A stretch of DNA of 64,000 nucleotides, taken from assembly GCF_030409905.1 (NCBI RefSeq), contig NZ_JAUFQT010000001.1:427001-491000 (forward strand), written 5' to 3'. The notes under the pieces are model-generated. The model made no database searches and was not told where the DNA came from. It saw only the letters and a list, made by a program, of their open reading frames with translations. Below are positions 47,598 to 56,094 of the stretch, in pieces. This stretch comes from Echinicola jeungdonensis (GTDB lineage Bacteria > Bacteroidota > Bacteroidia > Cytophagales > Cyclobacteriaceae). A program made the position numbers and the translations under genes. Within the stretch, counting starts at the first letter, position 1; every line of letters begins with the position of its first letter.

Positions 47598-47984
47598 TTA
47601 ACCTTCATTAATATGGGTTTCCAAACAGGATTCCACCACCTCCAACAGGGCTTTTCCATCAAAGGGTTTTACAATATATTCATTTGCCCCCATTTCCATT
47701 CCTTTTACAAGATCAACTTTTTGTGCCTTTGCAGTTAAAAAAATAAATGGGATAGAGGATGTAGAGGATTGACTTTTCATTTTTTTTAGCACCCCAAAGC
47801 CGTCCAATTTTGGCATTTTAACGTCACATATTACCAGATCAGGATTTTTTTCATTTACCATTTCCAATCCCTTCAGGCCCTCTTGAGCTGTAATTATTTG
47901 ATAATTTTTAAGTCTAAGAATATCAGAGATATTTTCGCACATTTCTGCATTATCCTCAATTACTAAAATAGTTATCGTTTCCAT
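47598..47984 (-). CDS. Single-domain response regulator (receiver only)
   Basis: 128 aa CheY-like protein with the full phosphorylation site: acidic pair in LVIEDNAEM (about 9-10), phospho-acceptor Asp in VICDVKMPKLDG (about 53), Thr in FIFLTAK and Lys in YIVKPFDG. No DNA-binding or output domain is present, so it must act through protein contacts or as a phosphorelay intermediate. No histidine kinase lies in the window; the partner is encoded elsewhere. It sits among stress genes. Confidence 0.93.
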   Translation of the reverse strand: METITILVIEDNAEMCENISDILRLKNYQIITAQEGLKGLEMVNEKNPDLVICDVKMPKLDGFGVLKKMKSQSSTSSIPFIFLTAKAQKVDLVKGMEMGANEYIVKPFDGKALLEVVESCLETHINEG

Positions 47985-49110
47985 GACATGGGTTTATTTT
48001 AATTAGGCATTTCACTTCGCAACAATCATTTATCCATAATTTTAGTTTGAAATGCAAAACACCTGGGAAATCAATCCGATCGGATTCACTCTTGTAACTC
48101 GAAACCAGGTGTAAACAATTACCATAAGCTACTATTCCCCTATTCCATGAACCAAAAATTTAATGATTACTTATTTTATAGAATTTCAAAGACCTGTACC
48201 CTTTATTCGTATAAAGTATTAAGTTTTGGGTTCTACCCTACTCCCAGAAGCTAATTCTATATCGATTTTATTTTTGAATCCTTCTTTTGTTGAATTTCTT
48301 TTAACACCTCAATTCCTATTTTAACCTTAAGGGAAGGTTTCAATAAATTTCATTTTACCCCCTCTCATTTTAATTCAATTAAAATCTGCAAAATCACTGA
48401 TTCTTATATTTAATTAATTCATTTTCAATGATTTTTGTTCTTATAATTTACTTTTTTTCGCATAAAATTAAAATCAATTCCTCCCTAAAAAACGGAATTT
48501 TACCTAAAATTGGATTAAAATTCACCTAGCGATCAATAAACTGCAGATTTTCTACAAAGTAATTAAAAGTCTATGTTCATGAAATTCATCTCAACAGATT
48601 CCAATATTGGTCTTAACAAAAGGCTGGAAATTTCTCCTTCCCCCTGAGGGACTCAAAGCCGGAAATCAAATCAAACAATTCATTATATGTGACTTCTTGT
48701 CGTTTTTGATGATAGAAATTTTGAAGGTTATTAAACAAATTCCTGGATATTTTTTTTCTGCTCTTTGCATAGCATCCAACAAACTTCCCCTTACACGATT
48801 AGTTTTTCCAATAGGGGCTTCCTACTTCATATTATCAAAATATGGTCATTATCCTTAAAGCAAGATGACAGGGGATTTTTCAAAAATTTATCCTTATCAA
48901 AACCAAATTACTTACATCGCAAAACAACCAGCCCCCTGTTAGTAATTCATTATATTCCAGGAAAATTTAAGAATTTGTTGGTACGAACTGGCTGCTTCCA
49001 CTTTCAAGCAACTCCCCTTCATAGCTTTTATCATCTTATCCTCCGATTTGAATCATTGCGTAAGGAAAGGGCTCCTTTTAATTTGAACCCAAACTGAAAA
49101 AATTAGGCAT
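47985..49110. other. Long AT-rich region without a convincing gene
   Basis: About 1.1 kb. Frames at 48607-48858 and 48765-49097 overlap one another and have no family features. The one structured element is the inverted repeat ACACCTGG (48059-48066) / CCAGGTGT (48105-48112) enclosing the palindrome AATCCGATCGGATT (48073-48086), 75-128 bases upstream of the receiver gene start. The rest shows nothing I can name. Confidence 0.5.
48059..48112. promoter_or_regulatory. Nested inverted repeat upstream of the receiver gene
   Basis: ACACCTGG and CCAGGTGT are perfect inverted repeats 38 bases apart. Between them, closer to the left arm, is the 14-bp perfect palindrome AATCCGATCGGATT. It could be an operator for the leftward receiver gene or a folded RNA element; no T tract supports a terminator. 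Confidence 0.45.
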
Positions 49111-49619
49111 ATGTTGCCCCCCCCCTTCACACCCTTAAGGATTTTTTCGCTTACCAATTTCGGGAATTGTACGATTCACATGTATGGGAACTGAAAATAA
49201 TTAAATTGGTCAGTGAAAAATGTCAACATCCCCAGCTAAAAAAGTTCATTCTTCAAATGCGAACAGTTGCGCAATTTCATAAAATCCAATTGGATGAAGT
49301 CATGGACCAACTTAAAATGGAAACCAATGGGGATGCAGATCAACAAGGACAGTTGATATGGAAAAAATCCAGACGGTTGATGGACTATTGTAACGATCCT
49401 TCACTAAGGGATGTAGTCCTCATCAATACGCTCCAAAAGTTCATCCGACACAAAATCAATTTATTAGGCACATTATCCTCCTATGCCATCGAACTTGACT
49501 CCTCCAAATGGGCTTCCATACTTCATAAACAATTGGAAGATATTAAATCACTGGACAACCAATTTTCTGAACTGGCAGAAAGAGAAATCAATAAAAAAGC
49601 CATCGGAATTTCACTTTAA
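49111..49619 (+). pseudogene. DUF892 (YciE/YciF-like) ferritin-like protein, frameshift in a C9 tract near the start
   Basis: The long open part begins only at a TTG (49167), but the codons before it read LHTLKDFFAYQFRELYDSHV, the expected DUF892 N-terminus. An ATG at 49111 (ATGTTG followed by nine C) would start this frame if the run were ten C. The restored protein would have 169 aa, against 168 for the homologue at 53219. DUF892 proteins are four-helix bundles related to ferritins and are induced by stress; possible metal-ligand Glu and His residues remain (HKIQLDEVMD). The defect may be a sequencing error, a true mutation or a phase-variable switch. Confidence 0.72.
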
Positions 49620-49803
49620 CCTTTTTTGGAGGTTTATAAAACTCAACTCTGGATCATGAATTCTTTTATTAATGATTTCTGTCAACAATTCTTTATATTG
49701 TATAAAGCAATAAAAACCAAACCAATAACCACTAACTCCACCTATTTCACCTCAAACCATTCAGACGATTATAACGCCCTATTTTAATCAAAATATTCCC
49801 GGC

Positions 49804-50789
49804 ATGATGGAGGAAATGATCATTTTTGATTTGGAACAAGGACAATCTTTGGGCAAACAAATTGCCGACCACATGAATATTTACTTAGGAGAATATGAAT
49901 TCAGGAGGTTTGAAGGAGGAGAACACAAAATCCGTCCCTTGGTCAATGTGCGCAACAGGGATGTTTTTGTGATCAGTTCCCTATATGGGGATAGAATGGA
50001 TAGTGTCAATGACAAACTTTGCCGTTTATTTTTTTCCTGGGTGCCCTGAGGGATGCAACAGCTGGTAGAATCACCGTGGTAGCCCCTTACCTTTGTTATT
50101 CCAGAAAAGACCGGAAAACAAAAGCCCGGGATCCGGTAACCACCAAGTATCTAGCAAGGCTTTTTGATGCTATGAAGATCGATGCCATAATGACCATGGA
50201 TGTCCATAACTTACAGGCTTTTCAAAACAGTTACCACTGTCTTACTGAGCATTTAGAAGCTAAAAATCTATTTGTTAAGTATTTTGCCCACAAGTTAAGG
50301 GGAGAATCTATTTTGGTCATGTCTCCCGATTTTGGAGGTGCCAAGCGGGCAGAACAATTCCGAGAATCTTTGGAAAAAGAATTGAAAAATGAGATAGGTT
50401 TTGGATTGATGGAAAAATCAAGAAGCAAAGGTATTGTCAAAGGGGATAAGGTGACCGGTGAACTGGAAGGTAAATCCATCATTCTGATTGATGATTTGAT
50501 CGGTTCAGGAGGGACATTGTTACGGGCAGCGGAAGCTTGTCAACAAAGGGGAGCAAAAGCTATTTATGCGGTTGCAACTCACGGCACCTTTTCCCAAGAT
50601 GCCCAGCACAATTTGGACCAACCTGCATTTGAGGAAATCGTGATTACCGATTCCATTCCCCATTTAAACCTGGACCCTACATTTGTCCAAAAGAAAATCC
50701 ATGTCATCAGCATATCAACCCTATTGGCAAAAGCCATACTTTGTATGCATACTGGAGATTCCATAGTAGAACTACTAGGTCATGAATAG
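49804..50789 (+). pseudogene. prs: Ribose-phosphate pyrophosphokinase, single-base frameshift
   Basis: Makes PRPP from ribose 5-phosphate and ATP. Two frames form one 328-aa protein. The first ends in DSVNDKLCRLFF, the second starts in FFLGALRDATAGRITVVAPY. One more T in the seven-T run at 50029-50035 restores the family sequence. The signatures are present: CYSRKDRKTKARDPVTTKYL, DVHNLQAFQNSY and the PRPP loop IILIDDLIGSGGTLL. The loop differs from the usual DMIDTGGT, and the protein may be a second, specialised paralogue rather than the housekeeping enzyme. It overlaps the kinase gene that follows, so the two are likely co-translated. Confidence 0.88.
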
Positions 50790-51819
50790 CAAAGCAAGCC
50801 CTACCTCCCATTCCACTACCACTGAAGAGGTGGTGAATTTTTTAAAAATCAAGGAAAATTATCCAGATAGTCCTGATGAATTGGAAGTGATTGAAACTCA
50901 TATGTCTTGGGTATTCCTAACAGATAATTATGCTTACAAGCTAAAAAAACAAGTGATATGGAATTCGCTGGACCTAAGGCTTCCAGAAATACGATACAGG
51001 AATTGCCGGGATGAAATCCGCCTCAATAAAGCCATGGCAGAAAAGGTGTATATTGGCTTGACACCAGTCAATATATTGGAGACAGGAAAATTAAAGATTG
51101 GAGGAAAGGGCAAACCGGTGGATTGGTTGATCAAAATGAAAAGATTACCTGAAGACAGCATGTTAGATTGGGCCCTTAAACATCGATGCCTTCACTTTCC
51201 TGATATTAGGAGAGCAGCAGTTGCCTTGGCAGAATATTACAGGAGACAGCCTTCTGCAGAATGGGACTACCATAGACACCAGACCTATCTGGCCGATGAG
51301 ATTCTAAAAGTCAAAAAAGAACTTTTGTCCCAGGAATATGGAATGCCTCCAGACCTCATATTATATATAACCGTCACCCTTCTTCGGTTCATGAAAGAAA
51401 ATGGGGAAATGTTCGAACAAAGAATCAATTCAGGAAAAATCATTGAAGCCCATGGAGACCTCAAGCCAGAGCATGTTTGTCTTTCCGATCCCCCAGTTTT
51501 TATTGATTGCCTGGAGTTTGAGGTAACCTTAAAAATAATGGACATAGCAGAAGAATTGTCCTATCTGGCCCTTGGCTGTGAAATGTTGGACAGTGAACCA
51601 ACAGGAGCCTATTTTATCAAAATTTATAAACAATTAGCCAATGATAAGATACCTGATACCCTCATCCTGTTTTATAAATGTAAACAAGCCCTCTTCCGTG
51701 CAAAATTTTCCCTCTGGCACTTGAAGGAAGAAAAATACAAAAACGATCCAAAATGGGGCAAACTGGGAGAAAAATACCTGGAAATGGCCCGTAAATTTGT
51801 GGAAAAGTTGCCCTATTAG
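50782..51819 (+). CDS. COG2187-type aminoglycoside-phosphotransferase-fold kinase
   Basis: 345 aa with an N-terminal region (HMSWVFLTDNYAYKLKKQV) and a kinase-fold core. The catalytic loop reads EAHGDLKPEHVCLSD (HGD with Asp about 226) and the metal-binding Asp is in VFIDCLEF. Related COG2187 proteins are found in stress islands with or without a P-loop kinase domain; this one has only the APH-type part. The substrate is unknown, a small metabolite being more likely than an antibiotic. It starts eight bases inside prs, so a link to ribose or PRPP metabolism is plausible. Confidence 0.82.
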   Translation: MNSKASPTSHSTTTEEVVNFLKIKENYPDSPDELEVIETHMSWVFLTDNYAYKLKKQVIWNSLDLRLPEIRYRNCRDEIRLNKAMAEKVYIGLTPVNILETGKLKIGGKGKPVDWLIKMKRLPEDSMLDWALKHRCLHFPDIRRAAVALAEYYRRQPSAEWDYHRHQTYLADEILKVKKELLSQEYGMPPDLILYITVTLLRFMKENGEMFEQRINSGKIIEAHGDLKPEHVCLSDPPVFIDCLEFEVTLKIMDIAEELSYLALGCEMLDSEPTGAYFIKIYKQLANDKIPDTLILFYKCKQALFRAKFSLWHLKEEKYKNDPKWGKLGEKYLEMARKFVEKLPY

Positions 51820-51860
51820 CGATATCACATTTAAAAATTTCTAATAAAAGCCCTCTACAT

Positions 51861-52889
51861 ATGAAAGCCATGGTTCTTCACAAAATTGTAAATCTCTCTG
51901 ACCAATCCCATCCATTGGAATTAAGAGATATTCCAAAACCTGTCCCAAAAGCAGATGAGGTGCTGATTAGGGTTAATGTTTGTGGGGTTTGCCATACCGA
52001 ATTGGATGAAATTGAAGGAAGGACTCCACCACCCAAATTGCCTGTGGTTTTGGGGCATCAAGCAGTAGGATATGTTGAAAAGGTCGGGGGTGAGGTTACT
52101 AAGGTAAAGGTTGGAGACCGGGTTGGAGTAGCATGGATTTTTTCCGCCTGTGGGAAATGCCAGTTTTGCCGATCGGGGCAGGAAAATTTGTGTGATCAGT
52201 TTCAAGCCACCGGCAGGGATGTCAATGGAGGATATGCTGATTTTATGACGGCAAAGGAGCGTTTTGTCCATCCTATACCTACGTTTTTCTCTGATGCAGC
52301 TGCAGCTCCTCTCCTTTGTGCTGGGGCCATCGGGTACCGCTCCATGGTATTGACGGGCCTTAATAATGGGCAAAACCTTGGCTTGACAGGCTTTGGAGCC
52401 TCCGCCCATTTGGTATTGAAAATGATTCGTTACCGTTACCCCAATTCCAAGGTTTTTATCTTTGCCCGGAGTAAAAACGAAAGGGATTTTGCCCTGGAAT
52501 TGGGTGCGGTGTGGGCAGGGGATACAGAAGAGAAAGCTCCCGAAAAATTGGATGCGATCATCGACACCACTCCGGTATGGAAACCTGTAGTTGAAGCTCT
52601 TAACAATTTAAATAAAGGTGGAAGATTGGTTATTAACGCCATCAGAAAAGAGAATGTTGACAAGGACTATCTCCAAAAACTTTCCTACCCCAACCACCTG
52701 TGGTTGGAAAAGGAAATTAAAAGCGTAGCCAATATTACTGCAAGGGATGTAAGAGAGTTTTTAGATTTGGCTGCCAAAGCCCAGATTCTGCCAGACTACC
52801 AGGAATACCCCTTGGAAGATGCCAATAAAGCCCTTCTGGAAATGAAAAACCAAAAGATCCATGGAGCTAAAGTCCTCCGGATTGGTTAA
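51861..52889 (+). CDS. Zinc-dependent alcohol dehydrogenase
   Basis: 342 aa medium-chain dehydrogenase. Catalytic zinc ligands are Cys41 in CGVCHTELD and His66 in LGHQAVG, where the usual GHE is GHQ. Structural zinc Cys97, Cys100, Cys103 and Cys111 lie in SACGKCQFCRSGQENLC. The nucleotide-binding turn is GFGASAH instead of GxGGxG, a variant seen in the AdhA group that includes stress and anaerobic dehydrogenases. It would reduce aldehydes or oxidise alcohols with NAD(H), useful for redox balance when respiration is limited. Same strand as the kinase gene, 41 bases away. Confidence 0.93.
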   Translation: MKAMVLHKIVNLSDQSHPLELRDIPKPVPKADEVLIRVNVCGVCHTELDEIEGRTPPPKLPVVLGHQAVGYVEKVGGEVTKVKVGDRVGVAWIFSACGKCQFCRSGQENLCDQFQATGRDVNGGYADFMTAKERFVHPIPTFFSDAAAAPLLCAGAIGYRSMVLTGLNNGQNLGLTGFGASAHLVLKMIRYRYPNSKVFIFARSKNERDFALELGAVWAGDTEEKAPEKLDAIIDTTPVWKPVVEALNNLNKGGRLVINAIRKENVDKDYLQKLSYPNHLWLEKEIKSVANITARDVREFLDLAAKAQILPDYQEYPLEDANKALLEMKNQKIHGAKVLRIG

Positions 52890-53130
52890 TTGGTTAACTG
52901 AAGATTCGGGATTGGATAATTGGGTTTCGGGAGGAAATATTAGCGGTCAAGGTTAAAAGTTAAGCGTTGGGCGCAGGATTAACAGTTTTAACGGTAATCA
53001 TGAATGGAATGCCGAAAGGAAAACGTCACTGCTTGCCTGCCGTAGGTAGGCGAGGACGACCATAGGGAGGACGTGGCAGTCTCACATTTGGAAACGGCGT
53101 TTAACCGTTTATGTGGTTAACTGGTAAATT
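52890..53130 (+). repeat. Intergenic repeat, copy A
   Basis: First copy of a long noncoding repeat. In order: GGTTAACTGAAGATTCGGG, GGTTAAAAGTTAAGCGTTGG, AACGGTAATC, GCCGAAAGG, and a core (53021-53095) running from AACGTCACTGC to GGCAGTCTCACATTTGGAAA. Here the core includes the extra inverted repeat GCCTGCCGTAGGTAGGC. The remaining bases of this gap up to the DUF892 gene end show nothing else. Confidence 0.8.
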
Positions 53131-53218
53131 GAAATGATTTTCTTGCTGCTTCAAAGTTGTAAATCCCCTATGTGACCCATGGTCTTATTTAGTTATTAAA
53201 TCGCCCAAACTTTTTGTT

Positions 53219-53725
53219 CTACAAAATCAAAGTAGATAAAGCTTCTTTATTGATGGTATTTCTGGCCAAATGGCTCAATTGAGCATCCATTCCTTTTTCT
53301 TCTTCCAAGTTATGGTGCAGTGCATTTGCCTCCTCTATTTTTTTCAGGGTTTTGGCGAAAGCACATAATGTCCCATAGGCAGCCATTTCAAAATGCTTGA
53401 TTTGTTGAAGGGAACCAATAAGACCTGCATCCCTTACCTTGCTGTCTGCACTTCTATTCATGATTTCGATCAGCTCCTTGATTAATGCGGCCATAACTTG
53501 GTTTTGTTCTCCGGAGGATAACTCATCCTCTTCAGCAAATACTTTTTCCAGCCTTTCCTTTTGAAGCTTTATCTGGTCAATATGGTGGGTAACCAATTGT
53601 TTTAATTCCGGGGAATTTATTTTAGGGAGAATCTCTTTTATCACTTCCAGCTGCTGTACTTCAGCATCGTAAATTTCCCTTGCTTGTTCTATAAACAAAT
53701 GGGTTAATGTGGTGATATTTTGCAT
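53219..53725 (-). CDS. DUF892 (YciE/YciF-like) ferritin-like protein
   Basis: 168 aa four-helix bundle protein. The N-terminus TLTHLFIEQAREIYDAEVQQ is typical, as are Glu and His positions along the helices (LVTHHIDQIKLQKERLEKVF, QIKHFEMAAYGTLCAFAKTL) that could bind two metal ions. YciE and YciF of E. coli are induced by osmotic stress and a catalase-like or iron-binding role has been proposed. It is a diverged paralogue of the broken gene at 49111. Confidence 0.88.
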   Translation of the reverse strand: MQNITTLTHLFIEQAREIYDAEVQQLEVIKEILPKINSPELKQLVTHHIDQIKLQKERLEKVFAEEDELSSGEQNQVMAALIKELIEIMNRSADSKVRDAGLIGSLQQIKHFEMAAYGTLCAFAKTLKKIEEANALHHNLEEEKGMDAQLSHLARNTINKEALSTLIL

Positions 53726-53844
53726 GGCTCTTCATTTTTTTCCTCAATTAAAATAAGCACCTCCTCCCCCTCTAACAATGAGGGAAATCAGCTTTGCATC
53801 AGGATTGATGTTATTTCAAGGATTGAAAAATTGTTGAATTGTGT

Positions 53845-54145
53845 ATTTGGTTAACTGGATAACTGAATATTGGGATCCGGGAGGAAATTTCAAGGGTTAA
53901 ATGCTAATTGTTAATCGTTGGAAGCACGGTTAACTATATTACGGTTAACAAGAATTGAATGCCGAAAGGCGAAGGCCGAAAGTCTAAAGCAAAACGTCAC
54001 TGCGGGGACGACCATGGGGAGGGCATGGCAGTCCCGTATTTGGAAAAAAAAGCTAAATAGGTAGCTTAATATTCGGGATATGAGATTTGAAAAATTATTA
54101 TTTTGGAATATGGGTTAAATGTTAATTGTTAACCGATTTGCACCT
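53845..54145 (+). repeat. Intergenic repeat, copy B
   Basis: Same element order as copy A: GGTTAACTGGATAACTGAA, GGGTTAAATGCTAATTGTTAA, repeated GCCGAAAG, core 53992-54047 from AAACGTCACTGC to GGCAGTCCCGTATTTGGAA. A further GGGTTAAATGTTAATTGTTAA after the core may be the head of another, cut-off copy. The gap (53726-54259) otherwise contains nothing I can identify. Confidence 0.8.
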
Positions 54146-54259
54146 TTGCTTTTTATTTTTGAATTATGATTCAAATATATCACCGAATAGTGTGGGCAGT
54201 TGCTCGCCAATGGAACTCTATTCAACAGTTCAACAATAATACATTTCAACATTAAATCC

Positions 54260-55015
54260 TTACTGTGCTATCCAACCCCCATCCACGGCCATGGCATCCC
54301 CGGTCACAAAGGAAGCTTCGTCTGATAGCAACCAGCAAATGGCCAGTGCTACTTCTTCCGGTTTTCCCATCCGGCCAATAGGTTCCATATCCTCAAATTG
54401 CTTTTCTGCAACTTTATCTTTCCCTGTAAACCGGTCAATCATGGGGGTATGGATCACCCCCGGGCATACTGCATTGACACGTATATTTTGTTTTACATAT
54501 TCCAAGGCAGCAGTTTTTGTAAGACCAATGATGCCATGTTTAGAGGCCACATAAGCAGGCAAGCCTGGGAATCCCACCAACCCGGCAACAGAGGCAGTGT
54601 TGACAATTGCACCCTTATTTTGCCTTAACATTAAAGGAATTTCATATTTCATACATAGCCAGATTCCTTTTAAATTTACATCAACGGTCCTATCCCAATT
54701 CTCCAATGTACATTCAGCAGTAATGCCCTGTTCCCCTTCAATCCCTGCATTGTTGACCGCTAAATCCAATCGTTTATATGACTTTTTTATTTTCCCCATT
54801 AATTTTTCCACATCTTTTGGGTCTGAAACATCACATTTCACAAAAATAGCCTCACCACCTGCCGATTGGATCAAATCCACCGTTTCCTCATCCCTGATAC
54901 AATCCGCTACTACTATTTTTGCACATTTTTTAGACAAAGTAATTGCTGTCGCTTTTCCAATTCCAAAACTCCCACCTGTAACCAGGGCAACCTTTTCTTT
55001 AAATTCCTCTTGCAT
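54260..55015 (-). CDS. Short-chain dehydrogenase/reductase
   Basis: 251 aa from the ATG at 55015 (MQEEFKEKVALVTGG); ten further codons upstream lack support. Classical SDR: cofactor motif TGGSFGIG (about 12-19), NNAGIEGE, catalytic Ser in NTASVAGLVG and Tyr-Lys in YVASKHG, and the C-terminal VTGDAMAVDGGW. Asp in VVADC at the end of the second strand favours NAD(H). It belongs to the group often named glucose 1-dehydrogenase, but the substrate cannot be read from sequence. It lies between two stress genes. Confidence 0.9.
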   Translation of the reverse strand: MQEEFKEKVALVTGGSFGIGKATAITLSKKCAKIVVADCIRDEETVDLIQSAGGEAIFVKCDVSDPKDVEKLMGKIKKSYKRLDLAVNNAGIEGEQGITAECTLENWDRTVDVNLKGIWLCMKYEIPLMLRQNKGAIVNTASVAGLVGFPGLPAYVASKHGIIGLTKTAALEYVKQNIRVNAVCPGVIHTPMIDRFTGKDKVAEKQFEDMEPIGRMGKPEEVALAICWLLSDEASFVTGDAMAVDGGWIAQ

Positions 55016-55225
55016 GATATTTTTATTTAATGATTCAAAAATCATAGGCCCTGATCATCAGTTTTCTTGCCTTTGGTGGGTTTTTATTCCAATCTCACTC
55101 ACCTGAAGGAAAATTCACAGAAAAGAATTCTCAAAAACACCTTTTTACTTTCCCGTAATTATCGAGAAAAGCCCCGGGAAGGTAACTTCTCTTAGAGATT
55201 GGGGCCCCATTACTTTATTCCGCAT

Positions 55226-56050
55226 TTATAATTTGATGCTTAACACGGGAATGGAGGTTTTAAAAAGAACCGTTTCTGTCACTCCAATTTGATAACTCCT
55301 GGCTTTTTCCCGGTGATGGGAGGCAATCCCAATGATCCCAATATTTTTATTTTCAGAAAAGTCAATAATGCCTTTTTCCACCTCGGCAAAATCATGTATA
55401 TGTTTCTCTATCTTTATATCATCTTGACCTTCCGCAAATTTCCCCATCTGTTTTTCGGCTTCATCCTCTGGGGTGAAATGATCCGGAGTATTGACGTATA
55501 GAAAATGGACCTTAGCATCCAATGCCTTTATCAGGGGACGCATTTTTAAAAATACCGGCCAACTATCATCATCAAACCGGGAAGCAAAAACCATTTCCAT
55601 AAATTCACTATCCTCGAAAGCTTTTTTGATGGCCAATACAGGCCCAGAAGCTTTTCGAAGAACTTTCTGGAAATCAGATCCTATAAACTTCCCCTCTTCA
55701 TACCCTTTGCCATAAGCCCCAACCACTACCAAATCAGCAGCAATTTCATCTGAATAATGAACAATTTCCTCCGCCACTACGCCTGTTCGAACCACAGCTA
55801 TCATGTCCATATATTTGGCCTTATGGGAATCCACAAATTCATTTAGTTTCCGGTTTGCCTCATCCTCAAGGTCCTGGATATCCGGATGATTCGCTTTTTC
55901 TTTTTCGGTCAAATGTTTCCAATCCAAATCTGTTTCCACCACATTGATGCAATGGATGTCCATATTTCCAGTTTCTGCTATTTTGATAGCACTGAGTAGG
56001 GCATTTTCTGAAAACTGGCTAAAGTCAATAGGTACCACAATTTTTTTCAT
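55226..56050 (-). CDS. Universal stress protein with tandem Usp domains, second site degenerate
   Basis: 274 aa from the ATG at 56050 (a GTG precedes it by one codon). The first half has IVVPIDFSQFSENAL and an intact ATP site GAYGKGYEEGKFIGSDFQKV. In the second half the motif has become GIASHHREKARSYQIGVTE, without the second glycine, so it probably binds no ATP. The degenerate half may hold the dimer together or sense something else. The gene is 44 bases from the PEP synthase gene on the same strand, likely co-transcribed with it. Confidence 0.92.
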   Translation of the reverse strand: MKKIVVPIDFSQFSENALLSAIKIAETGNMDIHCINVVETDLDWKHLTEKEKANHPDIQDLEDEANRKLNEFVDSHKAKYMDMIAVVRTGVVAEEIVHYSDEIAADLVVVGAYGKGYEEGKFIGSDFQKVLRKASGPVLAIKKAFEDSEFMEMVFASRFDDDSWPVFLKMRPLIKALDAKVHFLYVNTPDHFTPEDEAEKQMGKFAEGQDDIKIEKHIHDFAEVEKGIIDFSENKNIGIIGIASHHREKARSYQIGVTETVLFKTSIPVLSIKL

Positions 56051-56094
56051 CACTTCACAATATTTATTGGGTTACAATTATTTGAGCTCATGCC

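Noticed and set aside
48607..49097. Two overlapping plus-strand frames of 83 and 110 codons in the empty region
   Set aside because: AT-rich and without motifs, conserved-looking starts or spacing to neighbours; they use different frames of the same bases.
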